Assembly (NCBI RefSeq): GCF_007971525.1
Contig: NZ_CP042437.1
Span: 3,472,001 to 3,536,000 of the forward strand
Direction of reading: 5' to 3'
Length of the DNA: 64,000 nt
Origin: Mucilaginibacter ginsenosidivorax
GTDB lineage: Bacteria; Bacteroidota; Bacteroidia; Sphingobacteriales; Sphingobacteriaceae
A program made the translations under genes and the position numbers. Positions 15,389 to 24,660 of this stretch are shown here, piece after piece. Each line of letters begins with the position of its first letter. The first letter of the stretch is position 1. The notes under the pieces are model-generated. The model did no database searches and was not told the DNA's origin. It was given only the letters and a program-made list of their open reading frames with translations.

Positions 15389-17209
15389 ATGAAGAGACGT
15401 AGTATTGGTTTAATTATAGGTTTAATGGGGCTTGCACTTTTGGGTGTAATGGCCATGCAATTATATTTTTTAAGGCAATCGTACCAGATGCAATCCGAGC
15501 TTTTTGACCGCTCTGTTAACGAGGCCCTTAACAACGTGGTATCAAAAGTAACCAAACAGGATGCCAACAACTTTTTAAATTCAAAAGCCCAGGTTAAAGC
15601 AGCCGAAATAGATGATGCGGGAATAAAGGTTGTAAAAAGCGCTGAAAACAAACCCTTTACCCCCAAAGCGGGCAGGCGGCAAACCCTGAGACAAAAGAAA
15701 ATAGCCCTGCTGCGCGATAGTCTTGAACGCATGATAAAGCATCAAAAACTTGATGATGAGCTAAGCGATTTATTACAGCAGGAGGGCACCGTGGATATTA
15801 AAGTGACCATGGCGCAGTTTACCGATGATGCCGGCATAGTGCATGCCAGCTACAAACAGCAGGTAATTGGCACACACATTACCCATACCGCAAAAATACC
15901 TCATAAACTGCGTAAATATGATACGCTGCGTTACGAATATCCCGATCCGCAGTTTGGCAAGCAATTAATTTTGATACCGCGCATTAACCCCCTTTGGCAG
16001 CGCGAACAAGTGCGCAAGCAAAAGGAAAGACAGGTTGCACAGATCAAAAGAATGCTGGAGACCGATTCGATCCAAAACGTAAGCGTAAACACAAACCCTG
16101 GCAAGACAAATGTTATAGCCAACCTGGCCGAAGAATACAGCAGATCGGGGCAACCGCTTACCAAGCGCTTAAACCTGCTTTGGATAGATACTCTTTTACG
16201 TTTTGAACTGCATGACAAAGGGATTTCTTTGCCCTTTAGCTACGAGGTTACTACGGCCAGCAGCGATTCGCTTATATTTTCAAGCGCCAACGACCTGGAG
16301 GGTAACAAGCCTGCGTTTATACCTGCCAATACCTACCAAACGGCTATTTTTAGTCGCGATGTAATCAACGATCCGGGAAAGATCAAGCTATCGTTTCCGC
16401 AAAAAAACTCACTCATATTAAGTAAAATGACTGCTACTATGGGTACAACCGGCGGTTTGCTTATCGTTTTGATATTTTGTTTTGGATATACCATTTTCTC
16501 TATCCTGAAACAGAAAAAAGTATCAGAGATGAAAATAGATTTCATCAATAATATGACCCACGAGTTTAAAACCCCGGTATCAACTATTATGATTGCCAGC
16601 GAGGCTTTAAAGGACAAGGAAATTACAAACGATCAAAATAGGGTATTGCGCCTGGCCAATATAATTTTTGAGGAAAATGAACGTTTAGGTAGCCATATAG
16701 AGCGCGTGTTAAATATTGCCCGCATCGAAAAAAATGATTTTAAGCTTGATAAAAAGCCGCTTGATGTAAACGATATGATAGCGGTTGTATTGGATAGTAT
16801 GGCGCTTAAGCTGCATAAATGCAATGCTAAAACCACACTTGAACTGGAGGCCGAAAACGCGGTAATAATTGCCGACGAACTTCATTTTTCAAACGTGTTG
16901 TATAACCTTATCGATAACGCAATAAAGTATAGCCATGAAAACCCCGAAATAACCATCAGCACTTTCAATAAAAACGGACAGGTGGTAATTAAGGTGGCTG
17001 ATAAAGGTATAGGCATGAGCCGCGACCAGCAAACAAAAATATTTGAACAGTTTTACCGTATTCCTACAGGTAACCTGCACGATGTTAAAGGTTTTGGACT
17101 GGGCTTAAGCTATGTAAACACCATTGTAAAAAGGCTGAACGGCAGTATCAGCGTAAAATCTGAAAGAGAAAAAGGATCGGAGTTTGAATTGAAATTCGCG
17201 GTGGCGTAG
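15389..17209 (+). CDS. Membrane sensor histidine kinase
   Basis: A 606-residue sensor. A transmembrane helix at about 6-28 and a second at about 350-372 enclose a periplasmic region of some 320 residues without a recognised ligand domain. Then come the H-box MTHEFKTPVSTIM with phosphoacceptor H391, the N-box LYNLIDNAIKYS, and ATP-lid glycines VADKGIGMS and GFGLGLSYV. It pairs with the OmpR-type regulator that starts 153 bp downstream; the gap holds a hairpin repeat. The stimulus is unknown. Confidence 0.9.
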   Translation: MKRRSIGLIIGLMGLALLGVMAMQLYFLRQSYQMQSELFDRSVNEALNNVVSKVTKQDANNFLNSKAQVKAAEIDDAGIKVVKSAENKPFTPKAGRRQTLRQKKIALLRDSLERMIKHQKLDDELSDLLQQEGTVDIKVTMAQFTDDAGIVHASYKQQVIGTHITHTAKIPHKLRKYDTLRYEYPDPQFGKQLILIPRINPLWQREQVRKQKERQVAQIKRMLETDSIQNVSVNTNPGKTNVIANLAEEYSRSGQPLTKRLNLLWIDTLLRFELHDKGISLPFSYEVTTASSDSLIFSSANDLEGNKPAFIPANTYQTAIFSRDVINDPGKIKLSFPQKNSLILSKMTATMGTTGGLLIVLIFCFGYTIFSILKQKKVSEMKIDFINNMTHEFKTPVSTIMIASEALKDKEITNDQNRVLRLANIIFEENERLGSHIERVLNIARIEKNDFKLDKKPLDVNDMIAVVLDSMALKLHKCNAKTTLELEAENAVIIADELHFSNVLYNLIDNAIKYSHENPEITISTFNKNGQVVIKVADKGIGMSRDQQTKIFEQFYRIPTGNLHDVKGFGLGLSYVNTIVKRLNGSISVKSEREKGSEFELKFAVA

Positions 17210-17212
17210 TTA

Positions 17213-17342
17213 GTCGGAAAGTCCGCAAGCCGGAAAGTCCGAAAGATTGTAAGTGGTTATCTGTACTAAATATATACTTTCGGACTTATCGGACTTTCCG
17301 ACTTCCGAACTAAAAAAACTTTCCGACTTCCGGACTTCCGGT
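17213..17342. repeat. Inverted repeat between kinase and regulator genes
   Basis: GTCGGAAAGTCCG (17213-17225) is the exact reverse complement of 17290-17302. A second nested pair is GTCCGAAAG/CTTTCGGAC (17237-17245/17277-17285). The arms and the tail after 17310 are made of the repeated word GGAAAGTCCG / CTTTCCGACTTCCGGAC. It is one of the word-built fold-back repeats that fill many gaps in this window. It could attenuate read-through into the regulator gene. Confidence 0.75.
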
Positions 17343-17362
17343 CTTTGGGACTATAAAAGCAA

Positions 17363-18055
17363 ATGAAGAAAATACTACTGGTTGAGGATGATGCCAATTT
17401 AGGTTTACTGCTACAGGACTACCTGCAGTTGAAAGGGAAGTTTGATGTTATCTTGTGCAAAGATGGCGAAGAAGGGCTGCGTACCTTTACCAAGCATGTA
17501 TTTGATTTGCTGATACTGGATGTAATGATGCCCAAAAAAGATGGCTTTACCCTGGGCAAAGATATCAGGAAAATAAACCCGAACGTACCCATCATATTTG
17601 CCACAGCCAAAGGCATGATTGAGGATAAAACCCAGGCCTTTAACCTTGGTGGCGATGACTATATTACTAAGCCATTTCGTATAGAAGAACTACTCTTGCG
17701 TATAAACGCCTTGCTGAAACGCAGCAGCGGTACCGAAAAAACTGATGAGGAAAAGCAAACCAGCTTTAAAATTGGCCGGTATACTTTTGACTATACCTCG
17801 CAAATCATCACTATAGGCGAAACCCTTCAAAAGTTATCTACCAAAGAGGCCGAACTTTTGCGCCTGCTGTGCATGCGTAAAAACGAAGTGCTTACCCGCG
17901 AAGAAGCCCTGCTAAATATCTGGCATGACGATAACTACTTTAACGGCCGCAGCATGGATGTGTTTTTAAGCAAAATTCGCAAGTATTTAAAAGATGACCC
18001 CAATGTCGAGATCATTAATGTACATGGCAGGGGCTATAAATTACTGATCAATTAG
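17363..18055 (+). CDS. OmpR/PhoB-family response regulator
   Basis: A 230-residue regulator. The receiver domain (about 1-120) has the acidic pair ED near the start, phosphoacceptor D53 in LILDVMMPKKDG and the switch lysine in DDYITKPF. The winged-helix DNA-binding domain (about 135-228) ends with NVHGRGYKL, the typical trans_reg_C close. It is partner of the kinase upstream. Targets are not evident from the sequence. Confidence 0.93.
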   Translation: MKKILLVEDDANLGLLLQDYLQLKGKFDVILCKDGEEGLRTFTKHVFDLLILDVMMPKKDGFTLGKDIRKINPNVPIIFATAKGMIEDKTQAFNLGGDDYITKPFRIEELLLRINALLKRSSGTEKTDEEKQTSFKIGRYTFDYTSQIITIGETLQKLSTKEAELLRLLCMRKNEVLTREEALLNIWHDDNYFNGRSMDVFLSKIRKYLKDDPNVEIINVHGRGYKLLIN

Positions 18056-18350
18056 CGGGAAGCTGGCAAGCATCTTTTAGTTTGGCAGCAAAGTTTGCAA
18101 AAATGGCCGATCTTCAAGGGTGCCCTTTTTGATTAAATTTTTAAACCAAAAAGAAATTTTATTCTGTCTTATTATCAGGGTTTTAACAGGTATAGCCTTA
18201 ACAGGGCATAACATTCCATCCCCGTGATCCGTTAAATCCACTTATCAAATAAGGGAGGCCGCTATTTACCCCTTTTAGGGTATTGATTAACTGGCTTTTA
18301 TAATTATATTTGTTTACTGATTAATTTATTAAACTCAGACAAAAGGCTCA

Positions 18351-18992
18351 ATGAGATATCTTTTACTAATTATCTTGTGCTCCGTAAGTATATCCGCATC
18401 GGCACAATGGTGGGTAAAACCGGCTAAAAGCATAGGTAACGTATTTAAAAAACACGAGCGTTTTCCGCTGATTGCTGATGTAAAAGACCACTCCATTGGT
18501 CGGCTACCGGCGGCGCAGTTAGCTAAACATAAAATCACCCGTGTTAACCTTGATCTTGCCTCCTATTCGCTTTACCTGCAGGAGATGGCGGTAATGAAAA
18601 CCGCACAGCATAATATGAGGTTCAGGGTATACAATGCTGCAAGCTACAATTTTAGCGATCTGGCACAAATGTACCTGAAGCAAAACCGCTTATCCGAAGC
18701 TAAATGGTATTGGCTGCAAAGCCTCCTGATATCGCGCCAGCAAAACGACGACAAGCACACCATAACCAGCCTGATGGGGCTTGCAACCTGCAAAGCCGGC
18801 TACGGCGATTTTACCCAGGCCATGCAGGATTTGAACGAAGCCCGCGATATAGCCAATAGCCACGGCTTTACAGCTGATGTTGCCAGCATTAACAAACAAA
18901 TGCGCTACCTGCAGGACAATAAAGACAACCCTAAAGCCGAGATCCGTTATGCGGAAACCGCCGAACAGGAGCCTAAAAAGGTAATTAAATAA
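18351..18992 (+). CDS. Secreted TPR-like protein of unknown role
   Basis: A 213-residue protein with a signal peptide ending SASAQ. Helical repeats of TPR type lie at about 85-175: YNFSDLAQMYLKQNRLSEAK, then LMGLATCKAGYGDFTQAMQD. The C-terminus is charged. There is no enzymatic motif. It stands alone, followed by a strong terminator. Confidence 0.65.
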   Translation: MRYLLLIILCSVSISASAQWWVKPAKSIGNVFKKHERFPLIADVKDHSIGRLPAAQLAKHKITRVNLDLASYSLYLQEMAVMKTAQHNMRFRVYNAASYNFSDLAQMYLKQNRLSEAKWYWLQSLLISRQQNDDKHTITSLMGLATCKAGYGDFTQAMQDLNEARDIANSHGFTADVASINKQMRYLQDNKDNPKAEIRYAETAEQEPKKVIK

Positions 18993-19075
18993 TTTTTTTA
19001 TGTAACAATAGCGTAAAATGCCATTGCTTGTATACTACAAGCAAAACATTATCGTATAATTGTTATTGTTATTAA

Positions 19076-19105
19076 GAGACAGCATTTTGACTGTCTCTTT
19101 TTTTT
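19076..19105 (+). terminator. Terminator after the TPR-like gene
   Basis: GAGACAG (19076-19082) pairs with CTGTCTC (19091-19097), followed directly by eight T. Confidence 0.85.
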
Positions 19106-19177
19106 ACGTTAGCAATAATTTATTAGGCACAAGTATTGATGTTTTACACAACTCCCGATTTAACTACAGTAAAAAAT

Positions 19178-21319
19178 ATGTTTAAGAAAGTATATTTATT
19201 AGTATTACTGGCCGCTGCACTTGCATGTAAGGCATCGCCGTCAAAACCAATTAAGGTTGCAGCCTCAGATTTGCAGCCCGATGAGCAACAGGTTATCGTG
19301 TGCAAAAAAATTGCCGAACTGATTACCAACTACAACTATAAAAAGGTGGAGTTGAATGATTCTATATCAACAATTATATACAATCGCTACATCAAATCGT
19401 TAGACGAAAACCACAGTTATTTTTTAGCATCAGACATTAAAGATTTTGAAAAGTACAAAACGGTGCTGGATGATGATATTAAAGAAGGTAACCTTAATGA
19501 TGCGTTTTATATTTTCAATGTGTTTCAAAAAAGGTACATCGAACATGTAAACTACTCGTTGGCGCGCCTAAACAAAAGCTTTGATTTTGATAAAAAAGAA
19601 TCATTTGTTTATGACCGTGATAAACTGCCATGGCCTGCCAATCAAGCCGAAATGGATGATATGTGGGGACAGCGCGTTAAATACGACCTGCTGAACCTGA
19701 AAATAGCCAGCCCGGACATGGCTAAAAATAAAGAAACACTTAAAAAACGTTACGAAAACTTATTGTCGCAAGCCAATAAGCTATCCAACCAGGATGTTTT
19801 TCAATACTTTATGGATGCCTTTACTGAGGCTATTGATCCGCACACCAATTATTTTAACCCTTCAAATGCGGCTAATTTCAATATCGAAATGTCTCGTCAG
19901 TTAGAGGGTATAGGTGCTTCCCTTTTAGTTGAAAACGAATATGTTACTATCAAATCGATAGTGCCGGGTGGCCCTGCCGATAAAAGCAAGCAAATCTCTA
20001 TTGACGATCGCATTGTTGGTGTTGCACAAGGCAAAGAAGGCGAGTTCCAGAACGTAGTTGGCTGGAGGGTTGAAAATGCTATCGCCCTTATTCGCGGTAC
20101 AAAAGGCACTACAGTAAGGCTCGAGATTTTACCGGCAGGTGCTGGTGCGGGTAGCAAACCAAAAACGGTAGAAATGGTGCGCGAAAAAATTATTTTGAAA
20201 GATCAATCTGCCAAAAAAGAGATCCGCACCTATAACAGTAATGGCAAAGCAGTTAAAATAGGGGTAATATCTATCCCTGCATTTTATATAGATTATAATG
20301 ATTACAAGGCGGGCAATCCCAACTATAAAAGTACCACCCATGATGTTAAGTTATTGCTGGATAGCCTAAAACAGGAAAATGTTGATGGCGTAGTAATTGA
20401 CTTACGCGAAAATGGCGGGGGCTCATTAATGGAGGCTATCGAACTTACCGGCTTATTCATCAAATCGGGCCCGGTAGTGCAGGTTCGCGATACTAAAGAC
20501 CAGGTAGATGTAGAAAAAGACGAAGACCCTTCGGTTACTTATTCAGGCCCGCTGGGCGTACTTGTTGATCGTTTTAGTGCTTCCGCATCCGAAATTTTCT
20601 CGGGTGCTATCCAGGATTATGGCCGCGGATTAATCCTGGGTACTCAAACGTATGGCAAAGGTTCGGTACAAAACGCTATCGACCTTGATAGGATACTGGG
20701 GTCGCCAATTCGAGATAAAATTAAAGATTTGGCTGGAAATGTTGCCGGGACAAAAAAGATGAAAGTATCAACCGGTAGCCAGAGTACTTACGGCCAGTTA
20801 AATTTAACTATAGCTAAGTTTTACCGTATCAGCGGCAATTCAACCCAGCATAAAGGTGTTATGCCCGATATCCAGTTCCCATCGTTAATTCCTTTGGATA
20901 AATATGGCGAGGATACAGAGCCATCGGCTATGCCTTTTGATGTGATTGAGAAAAGCGATTTTACCAAAGCCGGCGATTTTACCGCAGTATTGCCTCAGCT
21001 TAAAAAGATGCACGACCAACGCATGGCTACCAGCGATAGCTACAAATATATGCTGGAAGATATTGCCGATTTTAAAAAGCATGAAAATGAAGGCAGCGTA
21101 ACCCTAAATGAAGCCGACCTGAAAAAACAGCGTGATGCCGATGAGCAAAAAGCAGTGGAGCGCAACAACCTGCGCCGCGTTGCCTTAGGCTTGCCCGCAC
21201 TTAAAAAAGGTGATAAGAAACCTAAAAACGAGGACCTTGACTTTGTAAAACGCGAAGCCGGCCAGATCATGACTGATTACATCAGCTTAGGGTCGAAGTT
21301 TACGAGCGTAAAACCTTAA
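19178..21319 (+). CDS. prc: Carboxy-terminal processing (tail-specific) protease, S41A, Prc type
   Basis: A 713-residue lipoprotein-like protease. I start at the ATG at 19178, which gives the signal peptide MFKKVYLLVLLAAALAC with a lipobox Cys; a TTG start 14 codons earlier would hide it. An N-terminal helical domain is followed by a PDZ domain (about 240-335), then the catalytic core RFSASASEIFSGAIQDYGR with the serine and TYGKGSVQN with the lysine, as in E. coli Prc. The C-terminal KxxQR/DxDE-rich extension also matches Prc. It trims or degrades periplasmic proteins with accessible C-termini. Confidence 0.9.
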   Translation: MFKKVYLLVLLAAALACKASPSKPIKVAASDLQPDEQQVIVCKKIAELITNYNYKKVELNDSISTIIYNRYIKSLDENHSYFLASDIKDFEKYKTVLDDDIKEGNLNDAFYIFNVFQKRYIEHVNYSLARLNKSFDFDKKESFVYDRDKLPWPANQAEMDDMWGQRVKYDLLNLKIASPDMAKNKETLKKRYENLLSQANKLSNQDVFQYFMDAFTEAIDPHTNYFNPSNAANFNIEMSRQLEGIGASLLVENEYVTIKSIVPGGPADKSKQISIDDRIVGVAQGKEGEFQNVVGWRVENAIALIRGTKGTTVRLEILPAGAGAGSKPKTVEMVREKIILKDQSAKKEIRTYNSNGKAVKIGVISIPAFYIDYNDYKAGNPNYKSTTHDVKLLLDSLKQENVDGVVIDLRENGGGSLMEAIELTGLFIKSGPVVQVRDTKDQVDVEKDEDPSVTYSGPLGVLVDRFSASASEIFSGAIQDYGRGLILGTQTYGKGSVQNAIDLDRILGSPIRDKIKDLAGNVAGTKKMKVSTGSQSTYGQLNLTIAKFYRISGNSTQHKGVMPDIQFPSLIPLDKYGEDTEPSAMPFDVIEKSDFTKAGDFTAVLPQLKKMHDQRMATSDSYKYMLEDIADFKKHENEGSVTLNEADLKKQRDADEQKAVERNNLRRVALGLPALKKGDKKPKNEDLDFVKREAGQIMTDYISLGSKFTSVKP

Positions 21320-21344
21320 GCTATCTGTGCAGATGAATGAAAAG

Positions 21345-21442
21345 GAAAAAGGCCTTTCAGCAATGGAAGGCCTTTTTCTTTTATCTTTTTTGCAATTAAA
21401 CTAAAAAGCCTGTCGGGATATTTGTTATCCGACAGGCTTTTT
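21345..21442. terminator. Two back-to-back terminators between convergent genes
   Basis: The first hairpin (21345-21357/21365-21378, AAAAAGGCCTT arms) ends prc. The second (21403-21416/21429-21442, AAAAAGCCTGTCGG arms) has A/T runs on both sides and can act for the minus-strand porX gene. A short C/G repeat (CCCCCTTCAGGGGC) follows just before the porX stop codon. Confidence 0.85.
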
Positions 21443-21467
21443 TACTCCCCCTTCAGGGGCTTGGGGG

Positions 21468-23021
21468 CTATTTCGGCCCGTATGTTACAATAGGGATAAT
21501 CATTTCTTCTAACGAGATGCCCCCATGCTGGAAAGTTTCGTTATAAAAATTAACAAAATGATTATAGTTATTAGGGTATACAAAATAGCTGTCCTCCTTG
21601 GCAAACACAAAGCTTGAGCTTAAGTGCAACTTGGGCAGCATAGCATCGTGCGGGTTGCGGATATGGAATACTTCCTTAGCGTTATAGTTCAGGTTTTTAC
21701 CTTGTTTGTAACGTAAGTTGGTATTGGTATTCCTATCGCCGACAATTTTGCTTGGGTTTTTTACCCGGATGGTGCCGTGGTCGGTTGTAATAATTACACG
21801 CACCTGTTTCTGGGCCAAAAACTTCAACAGATCAAACAGGGGCGAGTGTTCAAACCACGAGAGGGTTAATGAACGGTAAGCCGCATCGTCGCTCGCCAGC
21901 TCGCGAATCATCTGCATATCGGTACGGGCGTGCGATAGCATATCCACAAAGTTGTAAACAACCACATTCAGCTCGTTGTTCATCAGGTTGCTAACCGATT
22001 CATTCAGCGCACGGCCTTCGTCGATATTCAGGATTTTATGGTACGAGTATTTGCAGTCGCGGCGTAAAACACGCTTCAAATGATCGGCAACAAATTCCGA
22101 TTCGTAAAGATTTTTGCCCCCTTCATCCTCGTCGTTTTGCCACATTTGCGGGTAGCGTTTTTCCATATCTAAAGGCATAAGGCCGCTAAAAATGGAGTTA
22201 CGGGCGTATTGTGTTGCTGTAGGCAAAATACTATAGTAAGTATCTTCTTCCTCCATCCTGAAATACTCGGAGATGATAGGGTTGATGATCTTAAACTGAT
22301 CGTACCGCAGGTTATCTATCAATATAAAAAACAGCGGCCCCTTGCCATCCATTTTAGGGAACACCTTCTTTTTAAACAACTGCGGCGAGCTCGTAGGCGC
22401 CGAATCGGGATTTTTTATCCAGTTTAAATAGTTGCGTTCAATAAATTTGCAAAACTGCATATTGGCTTCAGCCTTTTGCATGGTCAAAATTTCGTGCATG
22501 CCGGCATCTTCCAGTTTCTCCAGTTCCAATTCCCAGTAGATGAGCTTTTTATAAACGTCAACCCATTCCTGGTGGCTCAGGTTGTCGTTCAACGTCATGC
22601 CCAGCGTACGGAAGTCCATTTGGTAGGCCATGGTAGTTTTTTCGGTTACCAGGCGTTTATTTTCCGTTAGTTTTTTAATGGTAAGCAATATTTGCTTTGG
22701 GTGAACCGGCTTTATCAGGTAGTCATCTATTTTTGAGCCGATGGCGTCTTCCATCAAATATTCTTCCTCGTTTTTGGTTATCAGCACAATAGGAACATCA
22801 TTATTAATGTTTTTTATTTGCTGCAGTGTTTCCAGCCCGGTTAGGCCCGGCATGTTTTCATCTAAAAAAACAAGGTCAAAGTAGCCGCTTTTGAAAGTAT
22901 CAACAGCATCGTTGCCATTGGTTACGGTAGTAACCTTATAGCCTTTTTCGCTCAGGAAAAGTATGTGTGGTCGTAACAGGTCAATTTCATCATCAGCCCA
23001 TAAAATGGTGGTATCTTGCAT
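21468..23021 (-). CDS. porX: PorX-like response regulator with PglZ/alkaline phosphatase domain
   Basis: A 517-residue protein. The receiver domain (1-120) has WADDEID, phosphoacceptor Asp near 54 in FLDENMPGLTG and the lysine in DDYLIKPVHP. The C-terminal two-thirds is a PglZ-type alkaline phosphatase superfamily domain with LIDNLRYDQFK, YNFVDMLSHARTD and ITTDHGTIRV as metal-binding motifs. This combination defines PorX, which with PorY and SigP controls type IX secretion in Bacteroidota and whose PglZ domain is reported to act on cyclic nucleotide or oligonucleotide substrates. No PorY kinase or T9SS gene is adjacent. The stop codon abuts a C-rich repeat. Confidence 0.88.
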   Translation of the reverse strand: MQDTTILWADDEIDLLRPHILFLSEKGYKVTTVTNGNDAVDTFKSGYFDLVFLDENMPGLTGLETLQQIKNINNDVPIVLITKNEEEYLMEDAIGSKIDDYLIKPVHPKQILLTIKKLTENKRLVTEKTTMAYQMDFRTLGMTLNDNLSHQEWVDVYKKLIYWELELEKLEDAGMHEILTMQKAEANMQFCKFIERNYLNWIKNPDSAPTSSPQLFKKKVFPKMDGKGPLFFILIDNLRYDQFKIINPIISEYFRMEEEDTYYSILPTATQYARNSIFSGLMPLDMEKRYPQMWQNDEDEGGKNLYESEFVADHLKRVLRRDCKYSYHKILNIDEGRALNESVSNLMNNELNVVVYNFVDMLSHARTDMQMIRELASDDAAYRSLTLSWFEHSPLFDLLKFLAQKQVRVIITTDHGTIRVKNPSKIVGDRNTNTNLRYKQGKNLNYNAKEVFHIRNPHDAMLPKLHLSSSFVFAKEDSYFVYPNNYNHFVNFYNETFQHGGISLEEMIIPIVTYGPK

Positions 23022-23041
23022 AGTATCTGGATTAAAAATAT

Positions 23042-23176
23042 TCTGAATCAGAATTTTCAGGATTTGAGAATTTTCAGATTATTGAATTCAGTGAATAAGA
23101 TTAAGTTAGTTCAAATATGCCTCGTTTAATCAGTCATATTTTGTTAATTCTTAAATTCAGAAAATTCTGATTCAGA
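23042..23176. repeat. Inverted repeat in the porX-HD gene gap
   Basis: The left arm TCTGAATCAGAATTTTC (23042-23058) is the perfect reverse complement of 23160-23176. The left arm itself contains the palindrome TTCTGAATCAGAA, and partial copies (GAATTTTCAG, GAATTCAG) lie between. The same word occurs in the repeat at 28025-28184. Confidence 0.75.
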
Positions 23177-23293
23177 CTTGTAAACCCCAAAGGGACGCTT
23201 TTGTTGTTGATTGGTAAAGGTATTAACAAAATTTAACAAACATCACCGGCTTATTTTACCTTTGTTTTACATTTTTGCACTTTACTTAATCCA

Positions 23294-24520
23294 TTGAACA
23301 AAAAGAAAATAATAAACGATCCGGTTTACGGTTTTATCAGCATCCCAACCGAACTGATATTCGACCTGATTGAGCACCCTTACTTTCAACGGTTAAGGTA
23401 CATTAAGCAATTAGGGATGACTCACCTGGTTTACCCCGGTGCGCTGCATACCCGTTTCCACCATGCCTTAGGTGCTATGTACCTGATGGATACTGCCATT
23501 GAAACCCTGCGTAACAAGGGCCACAACATAAGCGACGAAGAGGAAGAGGCCGTTACCATTGCGATATTGCTGCACGATATTGGCCATGGGCCATTCTCGC
23601 ACGCCCTGGAGCGCACCATTATTGAAGGGATTGACCATGAGGATATTTCATCTATGCTGATGAACAAACTCAACGAGCAGTTTGATGGCCGCTTAACCAT
23701 GGCTATCAGTATATTTAACAACACTTTCCCCCGTAAATTCCTTCATCAGCTGGTTTCAAGCCAGTTGGATATGGACAGGCTGGACTACCTTAATCGCGAT
23801 AGCTTTTTTACCGGCGTATCCGAAGGGGTCATCAGTTCCGAACGGATCATCAAAATGCTAAATGTTAAGGAGGATCATATTGTTGTTGATGCCAAAGGCA
23901 TCTACTCGATTGAGAAATTTTTGATTGCCCGCAGGCTCATGTACTGGCAGGTTTACCTGCACAAAACCGTTATTGCCGGCGAAGAATTGTTGGTAAAGAT
24001 ATTTAAACGCTGCCGCGAGCTTACCCTGAAAGGCGAAGATCTTTTTGCTACACCGGCACTAAAGCATTTTATAAAAGGAGGAATCAGCAAAGAGGCTTTT
24101 ATGAACCAGGACCATCACCTGGAAACTTTTGCCAGTTTGGATGATACCGATATTATGGCAGCAGTAAAAGTTTGGGCCGGGCATAGCGACTTTATACTAT
24201 CAACGCTATCACAAAACCTGGTTCAGCGTAAGTTGTATCATGTAGATATCAGCAATAAGCGTCCCGATAAGGAGTTTGTAAACTCCCTTATAAAAAAGGC
24301 AATGAAAAAATACAGCATAAGCGAGCAGGATGCCGGTTACTTTGTTTTTACCACGTCCATCCGCAATAATGCCTATACCGCCGGCGATGGCAACATAGGC
24401 ATATTGATGAAGGATGGCCACGTACATGACATTACAACAGCCAGCGACAACTCCAATTTGGAGGCATTAGCAAAAACCGTAAAAAAATACATACTTTGCT
24501 ACAGTAAGGATTTGATTTGA
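23294..24520 (+). CDS. HD-superfamily phosphohydrolase (dGTPase-like)
   Basis: A 408-residue protein with the HD metal site TRFHHALGAMYLM and LLHDIGHGPFSHALE, then SSQLDMDRLDYLNRD, as in bacterial HD phosphohydrolases related to dNTP triphosphohydrolases. The start is a TTG at 23294: the opening MNKKKIINDPVYGFI is typical for the family in Bacteroidota and no ATG lies near it. It opens the lipid A gene run (lpxD, lpxC-fabZ, lpxA), a neighbourhood I know from other Bacteroidota. The substrate is unverified. Confidence 0.85.
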   Translation: MNKKKIINDPVYGFISIPTELIFDLIEHPYFQRLRYIKQLGMTHLVYPGALHTRFHHALGAMYLMDTAIETLRNKGHNISDEEEEAVTIAILLHDIGHGPFSHALERTIIEGIDHEDISSMLMNKLNEQFDGRLTMAISIFNNTFPRKFLHQLVSSQLDMDRLDYLNRDSFFTGVSEGVISSERIIKMLNVKEDHIVVDAKGIYSIEKFLIARRLMYWQVYLHKTVIAGEELLVKIFKRCRELTLKGEDLFATPALKHFIKGGISKEAFMNQDHHLETFASLDDTDIMAAVKVWAGHSDFILSTLSQNLVQRKLYHVDISNKRPDKEFVNSLIKKAMKKYSISEQDAGYFVFTTSIRNNAYTAGDGNIGILMKDGHVHDITTASDNSNLEALAKTVKKYILCYSKDLI

Positions 24521-24527
24521 GGCTCGA

Positions 24528-24598
24528 GTTGCGGGTTGCGAGGTTCGTGTTGCCTGGCTTTTTCTTGTTGCAGCTACCCGAACCTCGCAACCCGCAAC
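24528..24598. repeat. Inverted repeat with 20-bp perfect arms
   Basis: Positions 24528-24547 are the exact reverse complement of 24579-24598. The word is GGGTTGCGAGGTTCG, continuing with mismatches outward (CTCGAGTTGC / CAACCCGAAC). The loop is about 31 bp. It lies between the HD gene and lpxD and could act as a transcript-stabilising hairpin or terminator, although no T-run follows. Confidence 0.75.
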
Positions 24599-24660
24599 CC
24601 GAACCAAAACTGTACTCAATTAATAATTTGCTGCTTTAATTATAACATTTAAATTTGTCA

